Origin: Nakamurella alba
GTDB lineage: Bacteria > Actinomycetota > Actinomycetes > Mycobacteriales > Nakamurellaceae
Direction of reading: 5' to 3'
Length of the DNA stretch: 64,000 nucleotides
Assembly: GCF_009707545.1 (NCBI RefSeq)
Contig: NZ_WLYK01000018.1
Span: 1 to 64,000, forward strand
Part shown: positions 34,284-43,468 of the stretch, one piece after another
Layout of the letters: every line of letters begins with the position of its first letter
Numbering within the stretch: the stretch's first letter is position 1
Made by a program: the position numbers and the translations under genes
Notes under the pieces: model-generated
What the model was told of the DNA's origin: nothing
Database searches by the model: none
What the model saw: only the letters and a program-made list of their open reading frames with translations

Positions 34284-36026
34284 ATGCACGCCCGCACGCG
34301 CCGGACCCGCACGCTCCGACGACTCGGCCTCGCCGGGTTGGCCGTCCTGCTGGTCGGCTGCGGGTCCTCCGTGGCGGGCACGCCGACCGTCGGGGCTGCG
34401 CGCGCCACCGGGAGCACCACGGCGACCACGGCGCCGCCCGGGATCACCGTCCCCTCCGGAGGTCCCGGCGGATCGGGGGCCTCGCAGCCCCCGACCACCG
34501 ACTCCGGGGGAAGCAGCCAGACCTCCCAGAGTGCCGGGATCGGGCCGGTGCCGGACGGGCTGGAGAGCTTCTACACGCAGCAGCTGTCCTGGGGACCGTG
34601 CGCGGACTACGCCACCACCGCGGCCGACCAGCAGTACTACGCCTCGGACCTGGTCGAGTGCGCACGGCTGACCGTGCCGCTGGCCTACGACGACCCGACC
34701 GGGCAGACCATCACCATCGGCGTGCTGCGGCAGCAGGCGACCGGCACCGACCGGATCGGCTCGCTGCTGTTCAACCCGGGTGGGCCGGGCGCATCCGGCA
34801 TGTCGCTGGTCTCGCAGATCGCGGTGGCCGGCCTGGCCGCGCCGCTGTCCCAGCGGTTCGACCTGGTCGGGTTCGACCCGCGCGGCATCGGGTCCAGCGA
34901 GCCGGTCATCACCTGCCGGACCGACGCGGAGTGGGACCAGTTCCGGGCCCAGGACCTGCGGTCGGACACGGCGGCCGCGGTCACCGCGTCGAACGACCGC
35001 CTGCAGAAGGTCGCGAACGACTGCGCCGCCCGCACCGGCAAGGACGAGGGGATCGACGGCACGACGTTCCTGGCCAACGTCGGCACCCGGGACGCCGCCC
35101 GCGACATGGACGTGCTGCGCGCGGCTCTCGGCGATCCGAAGCTCAACTACGTCGGCTACTCCTACGGCACGCTGCTCGGCACCGTCTACGCCGAGCAGTT
35201 CCCCGGCAGCGTGCGGGCGATGATCCTGGACGGCGCCGTCGACCCCACCCAGGACCCGGCGACCGGGCTGCTGGACCAGGGCAAGGGGTTCCAGGACGCC
35301 TTCGACGACTACGCCCAGTGGTGCGCGCAGCAGTCGGCCTGCCCGCTCGGCACCGACCCGGCGAAGGCGACCGCCGCCTACCAGGAGCTGACCCGGCCGC
35401 TGCTGGACGACCCGGCCCAGCTGCCGGACGGCCGGGTGCTCAGCTACAGCGATGCGAACACCGCGACCTCGCAGGCGATGTACTCGGATGCGTTGCGGCC
35501 GCAGCTGTCCCAGGCGCTGACCGCGCTGGCCGGCGGCGACGGTTCGCAGATGATGGTGCTGGCCGACCAGTACTACCAGCGCGGGTCGGACGGGCACTAC
35601 GCCTCGCTGCTGGACGCGTTCAACGCGATCCGCTGCATGGACGGCCCGCGGATGACCGACGATGCCGAGGTCACCAAGCTCAACGCGCAGTACGCCCAGG
35701 TGGCGCCGTTCCAGGACTCCGGCGATCCGCCCGGGGCGGTGAAGGACTACTGCGCCTTCTGGCCGGCCGAGCCCACGCTGAGCCCGCACAAGCCGGACGT
35801 GGCCGGGATGGACGCGACGATCCTGGTGGTGTCCACCACCGGTGACCCGGCCACCCCGTACCAGGCCGGCGTCGACCTGGCCCAGGACCTGGGCGGTGCG
35901 CTGCTGACCATCGACGGCACCCGGCACACCGGATACCTGTTGTCCGGCATCAGTTGTGCCGACGACATCGGCAACGCCTACCTGCTGGACCTGACGGTGC
36001 CGGCCGACGGCGCCACCTGCAGCTGA
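34284..36026 (+). CDS. Secreted alpha/beta hydrolase, TAP-like carboxylesterase/aminopeptidase lipoprotein
   Basis: 580 residues. Lipobox LVGC (Cys26), then a Gly/Ser/Thr linker to about 85. Hydrolase core: NPGGPGASGMS (oxyanion region), YVGYSYGTLLG (nucleophile Ser), STTGDPATPY (Asp) and DGTRHTGY (His) in the C-terminal TAP-like domain. Resembles mycobacterial CaeA (Rv2224c), which lies near glnA2 there as here. ATG 34272 is an alternative start. Substrate could be cell-wall esters or peptides. Confidence 0.92.
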   Translation: MHARTRRTRTLRRLGLAGLAVLLVGCGSSVAGTPTVGAARATGSTTATTAPPGITVPSGGPGGSGASQPPTTDSGGSSQTSQSAGIGPVPDGLESFYTQQLSWGPCADYATTAADQQYYASDLVECARLTVPLAYDDPTGQTITIGVLRQQATGTDRIGSLLFNPGGPGASGMSLVSQIAVAGLAAPLSQRFDLVGFDPRGIGSSEPVITCRTDAEWDQFRAQDLRSDTAAAVTASNDRLQKVANDCAARTGKDEGIDGTTFLANVGTRDAARDMDVLRAALGDPKLNYVGYSYGTLLGTVYAEQFPGSVRAMILDGAVDPTQDPATGLLDQGKGFQDAFDDYAQWCAQQSACPLGTDPAKATAAYQELTRPLLDDPAQLPDGRVLSYSDANTATSQAMYSDALRPQLSQALTALAGGDGSQMMVLADQYYQRGSDGHYASLLDAFNAIRCMDGPRMTDDAEVTKLNAQYAQVAPFQDSGDPPGAVKDYCAFWPAEPTLSPHKPDVAGMDATILVVSTTGDPATPYQAGVDLAQDLGGALLTIDGTRHTGYLLSGISCADDIGNAYLLDLTVPADGATCS

Positions 36027-36044
36027 GCCCCCGGTCCGGCCTGG

Positions 36045-37292
36045 TCAGGCCTGATCGGTGACCCAGAGGCCGAGCAGCCCGCGGAAGTGGGCGAGGAAGC
36101 GCTCGTGCTCCTCGGGCGGGTAGGTCACCTGCACCGTGCGCACCAGCAGGTCGTCGAAGTCGGCCGAGGCCACCCAGTCGCGGACCAGGTCCGGCAGCGT
36201 CGCGAGCGAGGTCGAGCAGAACTCCCGGTACTCGTCGGCCTGGAAGTACTGGTCGGCGAGAACGGCGTAGTTGCCGAGCTTCTCGTTCCAGGTCAGGTCC
36301 GGGTCGTCGGCGATGGCGAACCAGTCGCGGCTGCTGGTGTCCACCCGTGGCCGGCGCCGGGTGACGGCGCAGAACACCGACCAGGAGATGAGCTGGGTGA
36401 TCGCCCACGGGAAGTAGTAGTGCAGCGAGGTGATCGCGATGTCCGGGCAGGCGTTGGCGTAGTCGATCGGCCGCACCCGGGTGCCGGTGACCAGCGCCTC
36501 GCAGGAGTTGAACTCCCAGCGGAAGAACGCGTTGATGGTCCGGGACAGGGTGAGGATCTCCATCCCGGCCTCGGGCTGCAGGAAGGAGTGCGCGACCTCG
36601 TACCGGTCGTGCATCGGCAGTTCCGGCCGGAACTTCATGATCTTGGTCTCCGGGCCGATGGTCAGTGACCGGGCGAAGGAGTCGTAGGGGCTGACCGCGG
36701 CCTGCAGGTGCATCAGCATCTGGCCGGACTGGTCGTACGCGCGGTGCAGGGTGTCCACATCGTCGATCCGGGACACCCCGCGCCAGGCGCCGCCGTCGAA
36801 CGGCTTCATGTAGAGCGGGTAGCCGACCCGCTCCGCGACCTCGTCCAACTGGAACGGCAGGTTGTAGGTCTCCGCGGTGTAGGCCCACTTCTCGTGGTCG
36901 ACCGGGTTCTTGTAGGGGACCAGCACGGTGTCCGGGATGTCGAAGCCGAGCCGGATCATCGCGCAGTACGCGGAGTGCTTCTCCATGGCCTGGAAGGTGA
37001 ACGGGTTGTTGAGCAGGTAGACGTCGTCCACCAGCGCCGCCTTCTTCAGCCACTCCCGCGGGTGGTAGTACCACCAGGCCAGACGGTCGATCACCACGTC
37101 GTGCCGGACCGGGTCGCGCAGGTCGAACGGCTCGATGGTGATCCGCTCCGAGGCCATCCGGTGCGACACCCCGCGGTGCTGCACCGGGCCGAGCGTCGTC
37201 AGCAGGTGCTCGAACGCGGCCGGCCAGTCGTCCTCCGTGCCGAGCAGCAGTCCGATGAGTCGTGTCGTGTCATCCCGGCGCGAGGGGCTCAT
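36045..37292 (-). CDS. ATP-grasp-like protein of unknown product
   Basis: 415 residues. NNPFTFQAMEKHSAYCAMIRLG and VAERVGYPLYMKPFDGGAWRGVSRIDDV match the lid and Lys-containing ATP-binding segments of ATP-grasp ligases. WEFNSCEALVTGTRVRPIDYANACPD could hold metal ligands. ATP-grasp enzymes join a carboxylate to an amine or thiol; the partners here are not known. Last gene of a minus-strand cluster with two esterase-like proteins (gap 51 bp). A small palindrome GGCCTG-GT-CAGGCC (36038-36051) covers its stop. Confidence 0.75.
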   Translation of the reverse strand: MSPSRRDDTTRLIGLLLGTEDDWPAAFEHLLTTLGPVQHRGVSHRMASERITIEPFDLRDPVRHDVVIDRLAWWYYHPREWLKKAALVDDVYLLNNPFTFQAMEKHSAYCAMIRLGFDIPDTVLVPYKNPVDHEKWAYTAETYNLPFQLDEVAERVGYPLYMKPFDGGAWRGVSRIDDVDTLHRAYDQSGQMLMHLQAAVSPYDSFARSLTIGPETKIMKFRPELPMHDRYEVAHSFLQPEAGMEILTLSRTINAFFRWEFNSCEALVTGTRVRPIDYANACPDIAITSLHYYFPWAITQLISWSVFCAVTRRRPRVDTSSRDWFAIADDPDLTWNEKLGNYAVLADQYFQADEYREFCSTSLATLPDLVRDWVASADFDDLLVRTVQVTYPPEEHERFLAHFRGLLGLWVTDQA

Positions 37293-37343
37293 GCCCGATG
37301 ATCCTTCCCCAGATCGCCGGAAACATGTGTGCCGGGGGTCACA

Positions 37344-38090
37344 TCAGCCGAGCTGTGGCAGGTACACCGCCGCCTGGGCCCGCCAGCTGACCCAGTCGTG
37401 CGGCCACTCCGGTCCCCAGACGTGCAGGTCGTGCGGGATCCCCTTGTCCGCGAGCACCGCCGCCAGCGACCGGGTCGAGGCCAGCGCACCGGTGGTGTCC
37501 TCCCACTGTCCGCTGCCGACGACCAGGGTCAGCTGCAGCGACCGCCGCAGGTGCTCCAGGTGCTCGCCGCCGACGTGCCGCAGGAAGTCGGACGGGTTCG
37601 TCAGGTAGGTCTCGGCGCTGCCCTCGCCCCAGGCGTGCCACTGCCACGGGTCGTAGCCGCCGGAGAAGGCGATGACCCGGTGGAACAGGTGTGCCTGCCG
37701 CAGCCCGAGCAGCACCGCCTGGAAGGCGCCCATCGACGGCCCGGCCAGCGCCACGTCGTCGCGGCCGCCGCAGCGGTCGCGGACGAACGGCAGCACGCCC
37801 CCGGTGAGCCAGCCCTCGTAGTCCAGGTGCGCGAGGGCACGGTCGTGCTGCGACTTCCACCGGGCCGACCAGGACTGCGCGTTCCAGGCCGAGACGCAGA
37901 AGACCGTGATCCGGCCCTCGTCCACCGCCGGCCGGACCGCGTCCAGCATCCCGTTGCGCTCGAACTCCCACGCGTCGCCGGTCTCCGCCGGGAACCAGAT
38001 CACCGGTCGGCCCCAGTGCCCGTGCACCACCACGTCCCGGTCGCCGTGCCCGCCCGGTCCCGGGATCACGTGGTGCTCCTGGCGGGTCAC
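37344..38090 (-). CDS. Esterase-family alpha/beta hydrolase
   Basis: 248 residues. VIWFPAETGDAWEFERNGMLD near the N-terminus and ALAGPSMGAFQAVLLGL (GxSMG nucleophile elbow) identify the putative-esterase/esterase D-like family; GPEWPHDWVSWRAQ provides the catalytic His. No signal peptide. GTG overlaps the stop of the upstream esterase (GTGA), so the products are made together. Confidence 0.88.
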   Translation of the reverse strand: MTRQEHHVIPGPGGHGDRDVVVHGHWGRPVIWFPAETGDAWEFERNGMLDAVRPAVDEGRITVFCVSAWNAQSWSARWKSQHDRALAHLDYEGWLTGGVLPFVRDRCGGRDDVALAGPSMGAFQAVLLGLRQAHLFHRVIAFSGGYDPWQWHAWGEGSAETYLTNPSDFLRHVGGEHLEHLRRSLQLTLVVGSGQWEDTTGALASTRSLAAVLADKGIPHDLHVWGPEWPHDWVSWRAQAAVYLPQLG

Positions 38091-39100
38091 CCGTGCGCCC
38101 CCTCGAGCAGCTCGTCCAGGGCGGGGAACCAGGCGTCCCGCCAACCGATCATGGTGTGGCCGTCGCGGACCAGGTCGGCGCGGACCGGCCAGCCCTGGTC
38201 GCGCAGCACAGCGGTCAGCCGTTCGTTGTTGGCGCGGTTCTCCTCGACGGTGCCGACGGTGACCAGGGTGGGCACCGGCCGGCCGGGGGAGTCGGCGATC
38301 GCGGTGGAGGTCGCACAGAGCCGGCCGAACCAGGTGAAGCCGGACTCCTGCGGGTCCAGCTCCGGGGTGAAGAAGGACCCGGACTGCAGGGCCAGCCCGG
38401 CCAGCAGGCCGGGTGCCGTCCGGTGCAGGGTCATCATGCCGACCGCGCCGAGGCTCGCGCCCAGACCGACGATCCCTTGCACCGCAACGGTTCCGGCGAT
38501 CGCCGGCACCACCGTGCCTGCCAGCAGGGCCGCATAGGCCGGGTTCGCGGCGTACCAGTCGGCGCGGGCGCCGTCGGCCGGGTCGAGCAGTGCCACGCGC
38601 AGCGGGGCGACCGCGCTCCGGTGCGCCGCCCAGCGCAGCAGCGACCCGCGAATGGCCATGTCGGTGCCGTCGTGCACCAACAGCAGCGGGGCGGGCGTCG
38701 TGTCCGGCAGGCCCTGTGGGCTCCACAGGCGCGTCGGCACCGGGGCGGTGCCGGGCACGGTGCGCGGTTCCGGACCGGCCGGGGTGTCCAGCCAGGCCGG
38801 TGCCCGGTACTCCGGGAAGCGGATCTCCGAGCGGTCGCCGAACGGCCCGGGGATGCGGTCGGGGTTGCCGGGATCGACGAGACTGCCGGTGCCGTCGGCG
38901 GTCTCGATCTCGAAGCGGTACTCGAGGCGGTCCACCGCGGGCCGCGGGAGATCCAGCCGCCAGCACCCGTCGACCCGGCGCAGGTCCAGATCGGTGGCCA
39001 GGTCGAGGTCGAGGTCGAGCCGCACCCGGCGGGCCAGCGGCACCGCGTCGAGGGCGAACCGGACCGCGGTCGGTCCGGCCGTCGTCACGGTCCCTGGCAT
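38087..39100 (-). CDS. Enterochelin-esterase-like hydrolase
   Basis: 337 residues. The first ~110 residues form an N-terminal beta domain (LPRPAVDRLEYRFEIETADG) as in Fes-type proteins; then LLLVHDGTDMA, GLGASLGAVGMMTLH (Ser nucleophile in GASLG) and VRDGHTMIGWRDAW (His). No siderophore genes nearby, so enterochelin is not implied. ATG 39100 has TACGGT (39112-39107) 7 nt upstream. First gene of the esterase/ATP-grasp cluster. Confidence 0.87.
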   Translation of the reverse strand: MPGTVTTAGPTAVRFALDAVPLARRVRLDLDLDLATDLDLRRVDGCWRLDLPRPAVDRLEYRFEIETADGTGSLVDPGNPDRIPGPFGDRSEIRFPEYRAPAWLDTPAGPEPRTVPGTAPVPTRLWSPQGLPDTTPAPLLLVHDGTDMAIRGSLLRWAAHRSAVAPLRVALLDPADGARADWYAANPAYAALLAGTVVPAIAGTVAVQGIVGLGASLGAVGMMTLHRTAPGLLAGLALQSGSFFTPELDPQESGFTWFGRLCATSTAIADSPGRPVPTLVTVGTVEENRANNERLTAVLRDQGWPVRADLVRDGHTMIGWRDAWFPALDELLEGAHG

Positions 39101-39154
39101 CGGCTCACCGTAGATCACAGCCGGTCGCAGCCCGGGTGCGGTTACTGTCACGCA
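39101..39154. promoter_or_regulatory. Divergent leaderless promoters of the esterase cluster and clc
   Basis: TACGGT on the minus strand (39112-39107) and TACTGT on the plus strand (39143-39148) each end 7 nt before their start codons, 54 bp apart. Confidence 0.5.
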
Positions 39155-40453
39155 GTGAGCACAGAGCGTGAGCACAGTCCGGCCCTGCTGGTCCGGCTGG
39201 TGGTGGCGACCGTCGGCGCGGCCGTGGCCATCGGGTTCATCGGCGGCGGGTTCCGCTGGTGCCTGCAGCGGGCGGGTGAGCTGCGCACCGACCTCACCGA
39301 CTGGGCGCACCGCAACCCCGGCATCGGCTGGCTGGTCCCGGTGCTGCTGGCCGCCGCCGGCGCGGCGATCGCCCGGTTCATCGTGGTGAAGTCACCGCGC
39401 AGCGCGGGTAGCGGCATCCAGGACGTCGAGGCGGTGTGGCGGCGCGAGCACGACCTGCCCGGGCTGGACGTGGTGCCCGGCCGGTTCGTCGGCGGGCTGG
39501 CCGCGATCGGGCCGGGCATGGTGCTCGGCCGCGAGGGACCCACCGTCCACATGGGTTCGGCGCTCGGCGCCGCCGCCGGGAAGGCCGCCGGACTGGGCGA
39601 CGACGACCGGCGCGTGCTCTACGCGACGGTCGGCGGGGCCGGGCTGGCGGTCGCCTTCAACGCCCCGATCGGCGGCGCGGTGTTCGCCATCGAGGAGGTC
39701 ACCCGGTCGTTCCGGGTGCGGATCGTGGTGATCAGCCTGCTGTCCACCGCGGTGGCGGTGGCCTGCTCGCGGATCCTGAACGGTGACACCCCGGACTTCG
39801 TGGTGCCGTCGATCGCCGCACCGAGCTGGACCGGGCTGTGGGTGTTCGCCCTCTTCGGGGCGCTGCTCGGGCTGATCGGCATCGGCTACAACGCGATCGT
39901 GACCGGCATCCTGCACGTCACCGACCGGATGCGGCGCAGCGGTCCGTTCGGTCCGGTGGGCCGCGCCGCGCTGATCGGGGCGTTGGTCGGCCTGTTGCTC
40001 TGGTTCGACCCGAGGCTGGTGGACGGCGGCGACAGCGTGACCCAGCAACTGCTCTCGGGTCCGGGGATGCCGCTGCTGGTGCTGCTCGCCGTGCTGGCCG
40101 CCCGGTTCGTGCTCGGCCCGCTCTGCTACGCCGCCGGCACCCCCGGTGGGCTGTTCGCACCGCTGCTCGCCGTCGGCGCACTGATCGGCACCGGGGTGCA
40201 GCAGCTGGCCGGGCCGCTGCTGGGCGAGGTCGGGGTCTCACCGCTGCCGCTGGCGATCGTCGGGATGGCGGCCTTCTTCACCGCCACCGTGCAGGCGCCG
40301 TTGACCGGGATCGTGCTGATCGTGGAGATGACCGCGGTGACCACGCTGACCGTGCCGATGCTGATCGCCTGCGCCGCGGCGCTGCTGGTCACCCACCTGC
40401 TGAAGGCGGCCCCGGTGTACGACTCGCTGCGCCGCCGCATGCTCGCGGCCTGA
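39155..40453 (+). CDS. ClC-family chloride channel/transporter
   Basis: 432 residues with about ten to twelve membrane helices. RSAGSGIQDVE is the first Cl-binding loop, VLGREGPTVHMG contains the gating Glu, and AGTPGGLFAPLLAVGA the GxFxP loop. No CBS domain. The gating Glu fits either H+/Cl- antiport or a channel. GTG with TACTGT 7 nt upstream. Confidence 0.94.
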   Translation: MSTEREHSPALLVRLVVATVGAAVAIGFIGGGFRWCLQRAGELRTDLTDWAHRNPGIGWLVPVLLAAAGAAIARFIVVKSPRSAGSGIQDVEAVWRREHDLPGLDVVPGRFVGGLAAIGPGMVLGREGPTVHMGSALGAAAGKAAGLGDDDRRVLYATVGGAGLAVAFNAPIGGAVFAIEEVTRSFRVRIVVISLLSTAVAVACSRILNGDTPDFVVPSIAAPSWTGLWVFALFGALLGLIGIGYNAIVTGILHVTDRMRRSGPFGPVGRAALIGALVGLLLWFDPRLVDGGDSVTQQLLSGPGMPLLVLLAVLAARFVLGPLCYAAGTPGGLFAPLLAVGALIGTGVQQLAGPLLGEVGVSPLPLAIVGMAAFFTATVQAPLTGIVLIVEMTAVTTLTVPMLIACAAALLVTHLLKAAPVYDSLRRRMLAA

Positions 40454-40542
40454 GTCGGCATGTCACGGGTGTGCCTGTACCGTCAGCGCGGCGCACACCG
40501 ATGTCCGTTTCTCCGTCCGGTTCCACGGCGTGTGTCCTGTCG

Positions 40543-40574
40543 GCAACACGCGTGAAATACGGCGTACATAGGGT
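40543..40574 (+). promoter_or_regulatory. glnA2 promoter with possible GlnR half-sites
   Basis: TAGGGT (40569-40574) ends 7 nt before the ATG. GCAAC-N6-GAAAT (40543-40558) resembles the actinobacterial GlnR pattern GTnAC-N6-GaAAC with one deviation per half. The rest of the 127-bp gap holds nothing recognised. Confidence 0.35.
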
Positions 40575-40580
40575 GGAACC

Positions 40581-41921
40581 ATGGATCGTCAGCAGCAGTT
40601 CGTCCTGCGCACGCTCGAGGAGCGTGACATCCGCTTCGTGCGGCTCTGGTTCACGGACGTGCTCGGCTACCTGAAGTCGGTGGCGGTGGCGCCGGCCGAG
40701 CTCGAGGGGGCCTTCAGCGAGGGCATCGGGTTCGACGGCTCGTCGGTCGAGGGCTACGCCCGGGTGTTCGAGTCGGACATGATCGCCAAGCCGGATCCGT
40801 CGACGTTCCAGGTGCTGCCCTGGGAGTCGAACGACGGCAAGGTCTACTCGGCCCGGATGTTCTGCGACATCACCATGCCGGACGGCAGCCCGTCCTGGGC
40901 CGACCCCCGGCACGTGCTGCGCCGGGTGATGGGCGAGGCCGCGTCCATGGGCTTCACCTGCTACGTCCACCCGGAGATCGAGTTCTTCCTGCTCAAGGAC
41001 CTGCCCGGCGACGGCTCGGTGCCGGAGCCGGCGGACCAGGGCGGCTTCTTCGACCAGGCCAGCCACGACGCGGCGCCGCACTTCCGCCGCCGCGCTATCG
41101 AGACCCTCGAGGCGATGGGCATCTCGGTCGAGTTCAGCCACCACGAGGGTGCCCCGGGTCAGCAGGAGATCGACCTGCGGTACGCCGACGCGCTGACCAT
41201 GGCCGACAACATCATGTCGTTCCGGTACGTGGTGAAGGAGGTGGCGATCACCCAGGGGGTGCGTGCCTCCTTCATGCCCAAGCCGTACGCGGACCAGCCG
41301 GGATCGGCGATGCACACGCACTTCTCGCTGTTCGAGGGCGAGACCAACGCGTTCTACGACGCCGACGACGAGTACCAGATGTCGCCGACCGGCAAGTCGT
41401 TCCTGGCCGGGGTGCTGCGGCACGCGCCGGAGATCACCGCCGTCTCCTGCCAGTGGGTGAACTCCTACAAGCGGCTGGTCATCGGTGACGAGGCCCCCAC
41501 GGCCGCGTCCTGGGGCCAGGCGAACCGGTCCGCGATGATCCGGGTGCCCAACTACTCGCCGGGCAAGTCCTCCAGCCAGCGGATGGAGTTCCGGCTGCCG
41601 GACTCCGGCTGCAACCCGTACCTGATGTTCGCCACGGTGATCGCGGCCGGGCTCAAGGGCATCCGTGAGGAGTACGAGCTGCCCGCGCCGGCCGAGGACG
41701 ACGTCCTGTCGATGTCCGAGACCGAGCGCCGCGCCATGGGTTACCTGCGGCTGCCGGCCTCGCTGGAGTCGGCGCTGGGTGCGATGGAGAACTCGGAGCT
41801 GGTCGCCGAGGCCCTCGGCGAGCACGTCTTCGACTTCTTCCTGCGCAACAAGCGGGCCGAGTTCGAGGCCTACCGCCGCCAGGTCACCCCGTTCGAGCTG
41901 AAGCGCTACCTGTCGCTCTAG
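40581..41921 (+). CDS. glnA2: Type I glutamine synthetase, GlnA2-like
   Basis: 446 residues, the length of mycobacterial GlnA2. IGFDGSSVEGYARV, PEIEFFLL, GSAMHTHFSLF and SQRMEFRLPDSGCNPYLMFA mark the active site. The adenylylation Tyr motif of GSI-beta enzymes is absent; the C-terminal region reads LPASLESALGAMENSEL, as in GSI-alpha. Makes glutamine or a related gamma-glutamyl amide from glutamate, ammonia or amine and ATP. Start is the first ATG after a TAGGGT hexamer. Confidence 0.95.
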   Translation: MDRQQQFVLRTLEERDIRFVRLWFTDVLGYLKSVAVAPAELEGAFSEGIGFDGSSVEGYARVFESDMIAKPDPSTFQVLPWESNDGKVYSARMFCDITMPDGSPSWADPRHVLRRVMGEAASMGFTCYVHPEIEFFLLKDLPGDGSVPEPADQGGFFDQASHDAAPHFRRRAIETLEAMGISVEFSHHEGAPGQQEIDLRYADALTMADNIMSFRYVVKEVAITQGVRASFMPKPYADQPGSAMHTHFSLFEGETNAFYDADDEYQMSPTGKSFLAGVLRHAPEITAVSCQWVNSYKRLVIGDEAPTAASWGQANRSAMIRVPNYSPGKSSSQRMEFRLPDSGCNPYLMFATVIAAGLKGIREEYELPAPAEDDVLSMSETERRAMGYLRLPASLESALGAMENSELVAEALGEHVFDFFLRNKRAEFEAYRRQVTPFELKRYLSL

Positions 41922-41923
41922 GG

Positions 41924-41943
41924 ACTGCCGCGGTCAGGGCAGT
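41924..41943. terminator. Small hairpin between glnA2 and the TetR gene
   Basis: ACTGCC (41924-41929) pairs with GGCAGT (41938-41943); the 8-nt loop contains the TCA complement of the TetR stop codon. Short, but placed exactly between convergent genes. Confidence 0.5.
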
Positions 41944-42506
41944 TCGAGCGCCCGCCGGACCAGCAGGTCCAGCTCGGCGGCGAGATCGCCGTCGGAGAGC
42001 GGGGAGTCGAACGTCCCGACGGAGTTGAGCATGCCGAACGCGGCGTGCACGGCGGTGCGCACCTGCTCCACCGTCCAGTCCGGGTGGATCTGGGCCGTCC
42101 GCGTGCGCCAGCGCCGGACCAGGGCCCGTTGCCGCTGCTCGAGCCCCAGCCGGTGCTCGGGCGGCAGATGGTGCACCTCGCGCACCCAGACCGCCATCAG
42201 CTTGCGGCGCTCGGCGACGGCGTGCGCGTAGACGTCGATCTGCGCCAGCAGGTCGGCGACCGGGTCGGGGGTGTCGCCGGAATCTGCGGCGGGCTCGGCG
42301 GCGACCGCGGTCACGATGCCCTCGAAGACCGCGGCCAGCACCGCGGCCTTGGACCCGAAGTGCCGGTAGATGGCCGGCCCGGTGATGCCGGCGGCGGCGC
42401 CGATCTGGTCCATCCCGACGGCGGGATACCCGCTGTCGGCGAACAGGTCCGCCGCCGCGCTGACGATGTCGTGCTGCCGGGCGGCGCGCCGGTCGGGCTG
42501 GCGCAT
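41934..42506 (-). CDS. TetR-family transcriptional regulator
   Basis: 190 residues. The N-terminal HTH (IVSAAADLFADSGYPAVGMDQIGAAAGITGPAIYRHFGSK pattern) is canonical, followed by an all-helical ligand domain. Third gene of a DUF3043-DUF2087-TetR unit; ATG shares one base with the DUF2087 stop. Ligand and targets unknown; similar actinobacterial TetRs control lipid metabolism, but no such genes are adjacent. Confidence 0.93.
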   Translation of the reverse strand: MRQPDRRAARQHDIVSAAADLFADSGYPAVGMDQIGAAAGITGPAIYRHFGSKAAVLAAVFEGIVTAVAAEPAADSGDTPDPVADLLAQIDVYAHAVAERRKLMAVWVREVHHLPPEHRLGLEQRQRALVRRWRTRTAQIHPDWTVEQVRTAVHAAFGMLNSVGTFDSPLSDGDLAAELDLLVRRALELP

Positions 42507-42805
42507 CAGACCTCGACCGTCCCGCCGGACCGCCAGTAGCGGCCCTCGGCGCGGTCCATGAACCCGTGGTCGACCAGGGCCCGGCGCAGCGACACGTAAT
42601 CCTGGTAGAGCCCGATCAGCTCCCGGTTCACCTCGGCCTCGGTGTAGTGCACGCCCGGGACGAACCGGGCGGCGATCACGTCCAGCACGGCGATCTGCCG
42701 GGACAGCTTGGCCGGCATCTGCAGCAGCCGCCCGTCGGCGTCGAAGTACCGCTGTCGCACCAGGTCCCGCTGGGCGTCGGTGGCACGGATCAGGTCGTCG
42801 TCCAT
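42506..42805 (-). CDS. DUF2087-domain protein
   Basis: 99 residues. QRYFDADGRLLQMPAKLSRQIAVLDVIAARFVPGVHYTEAEVN and RALVDHGFMDRAEGRYWRSGG are the DUF2087 hallmarks, a winged-helix-like domain often fused to or encoded beside regulators. Alone here and overlapping the TetR start, so it may act with that regulator. No DNA-binding data can be read from sequence. Confidence 0.88.
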   Translation of the reverse strand: MDDDLIRATDAQRDLVRQRYFDADGRLLQMPAKLSRQIAVLDVIAARFVPGVHYTEAEVNRELIGLYQDYVSLRRALVDHGFMDRAEGRYWRSGGTVEV

Positions 42806-42826
42806 CGCGTCGGTCCGGCCGCCGCC

Positions 42827-43468
42827 TCAGCCGACGGTCGCGGAACGCTCCAGGCGCGGGCGCGGCACCCGCCAGCGGCGGGGCAGGCAGGCCCGGTTGA
42901 ACGCGTAGAAGCCGAGCGCGCGACCCTTCGTCGACAGCCCGGAGTTGTCGCCCTTGGGGAACTTCTCCCGGACCCGGCGGCCCAGCTGCCGGCCGAAGAC
43001 GATGCCGTCGGCGACGGCGGCGAGGATGGCGATCAGCATCACGAGCGGGCCGTAGAGCTGGATGATCGCCGACGGGATGAGCAGCACGACGAAGGCGATC
43101 ACCGCGACGGGCAGCAGGATCCCGGCCAGGTTGCGGCGGGTGTCGACCACGTCGCGGACGTAGGCGCGCACCTCGCCGCGGTCACGGGGCAGCACGTAGG
43201 CGTCGTCGCCACGCATCATCTTCTCGCGCCGCTCGGCCGCCGCGGCGCGCCGCTCGTCCTTGGTCATCGTCTTGCCCTGCGCCTTCGAGCGCTGGACCGC
43301 TTCCTTCTGCGTCCGCGGCGGCGGCGCCACCGGGCCGCGGTGACCGCCCTGGGCGTCCCGGCGCTTGGGGGTGGGACGGCCCTTGCCGACCACCGGACCG
43401 GCCGGGACGACCGGTTCGGCCACGGTCTCGGCAGCGGCGGCGGCGGGCTTGCGGCGCAGGAAACTCAC
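42827..43468 (-). CDS. DUF3043 membrane protein
   Basis: 213 residues. A long basic, Pro/Ala/Arg-rich cytoplasmic N-terminus (about 1-105), then two close membrane helices (LAGILLPVAVIAFVVLLIPS; PLVMLIAILAAVADGIVFG) and a basic tail with GFYAFNRACLPRRWRVPRP. Conserved in actinobacteria next to the erpA/adoK region. GTG has TAGGCT (43480-43475) 7 nt upstream. Function unknown. Confidence 0.9.
   Translation of the reverse strand: MSFLRRKPAAAAAETVAEPVVPAGPVVGKGRPTPKRRDAQGGHRGPVAPPPRTQKEAVQRSKAQGKTMTKDERRAAAAERREKMMRGDDAYVLPRDRGEVRAYVRDVVDTRRNLAGILLPVAVIAFVVLLIPSAIIQLYGPLVMLIAILAAVADGIVFGRQLGRRVREKFPKGDNSGLSTKGRALGFYAFNRACLPRRWRVPRPRLERSATVG

Noticed and set aside
36045-39100. Siderophore biosynthesis or uptake locus because of the Fes-like esterase
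   Set aside because: No NRPS, NIS synthetase, transporter or Fur-like site is nearby.
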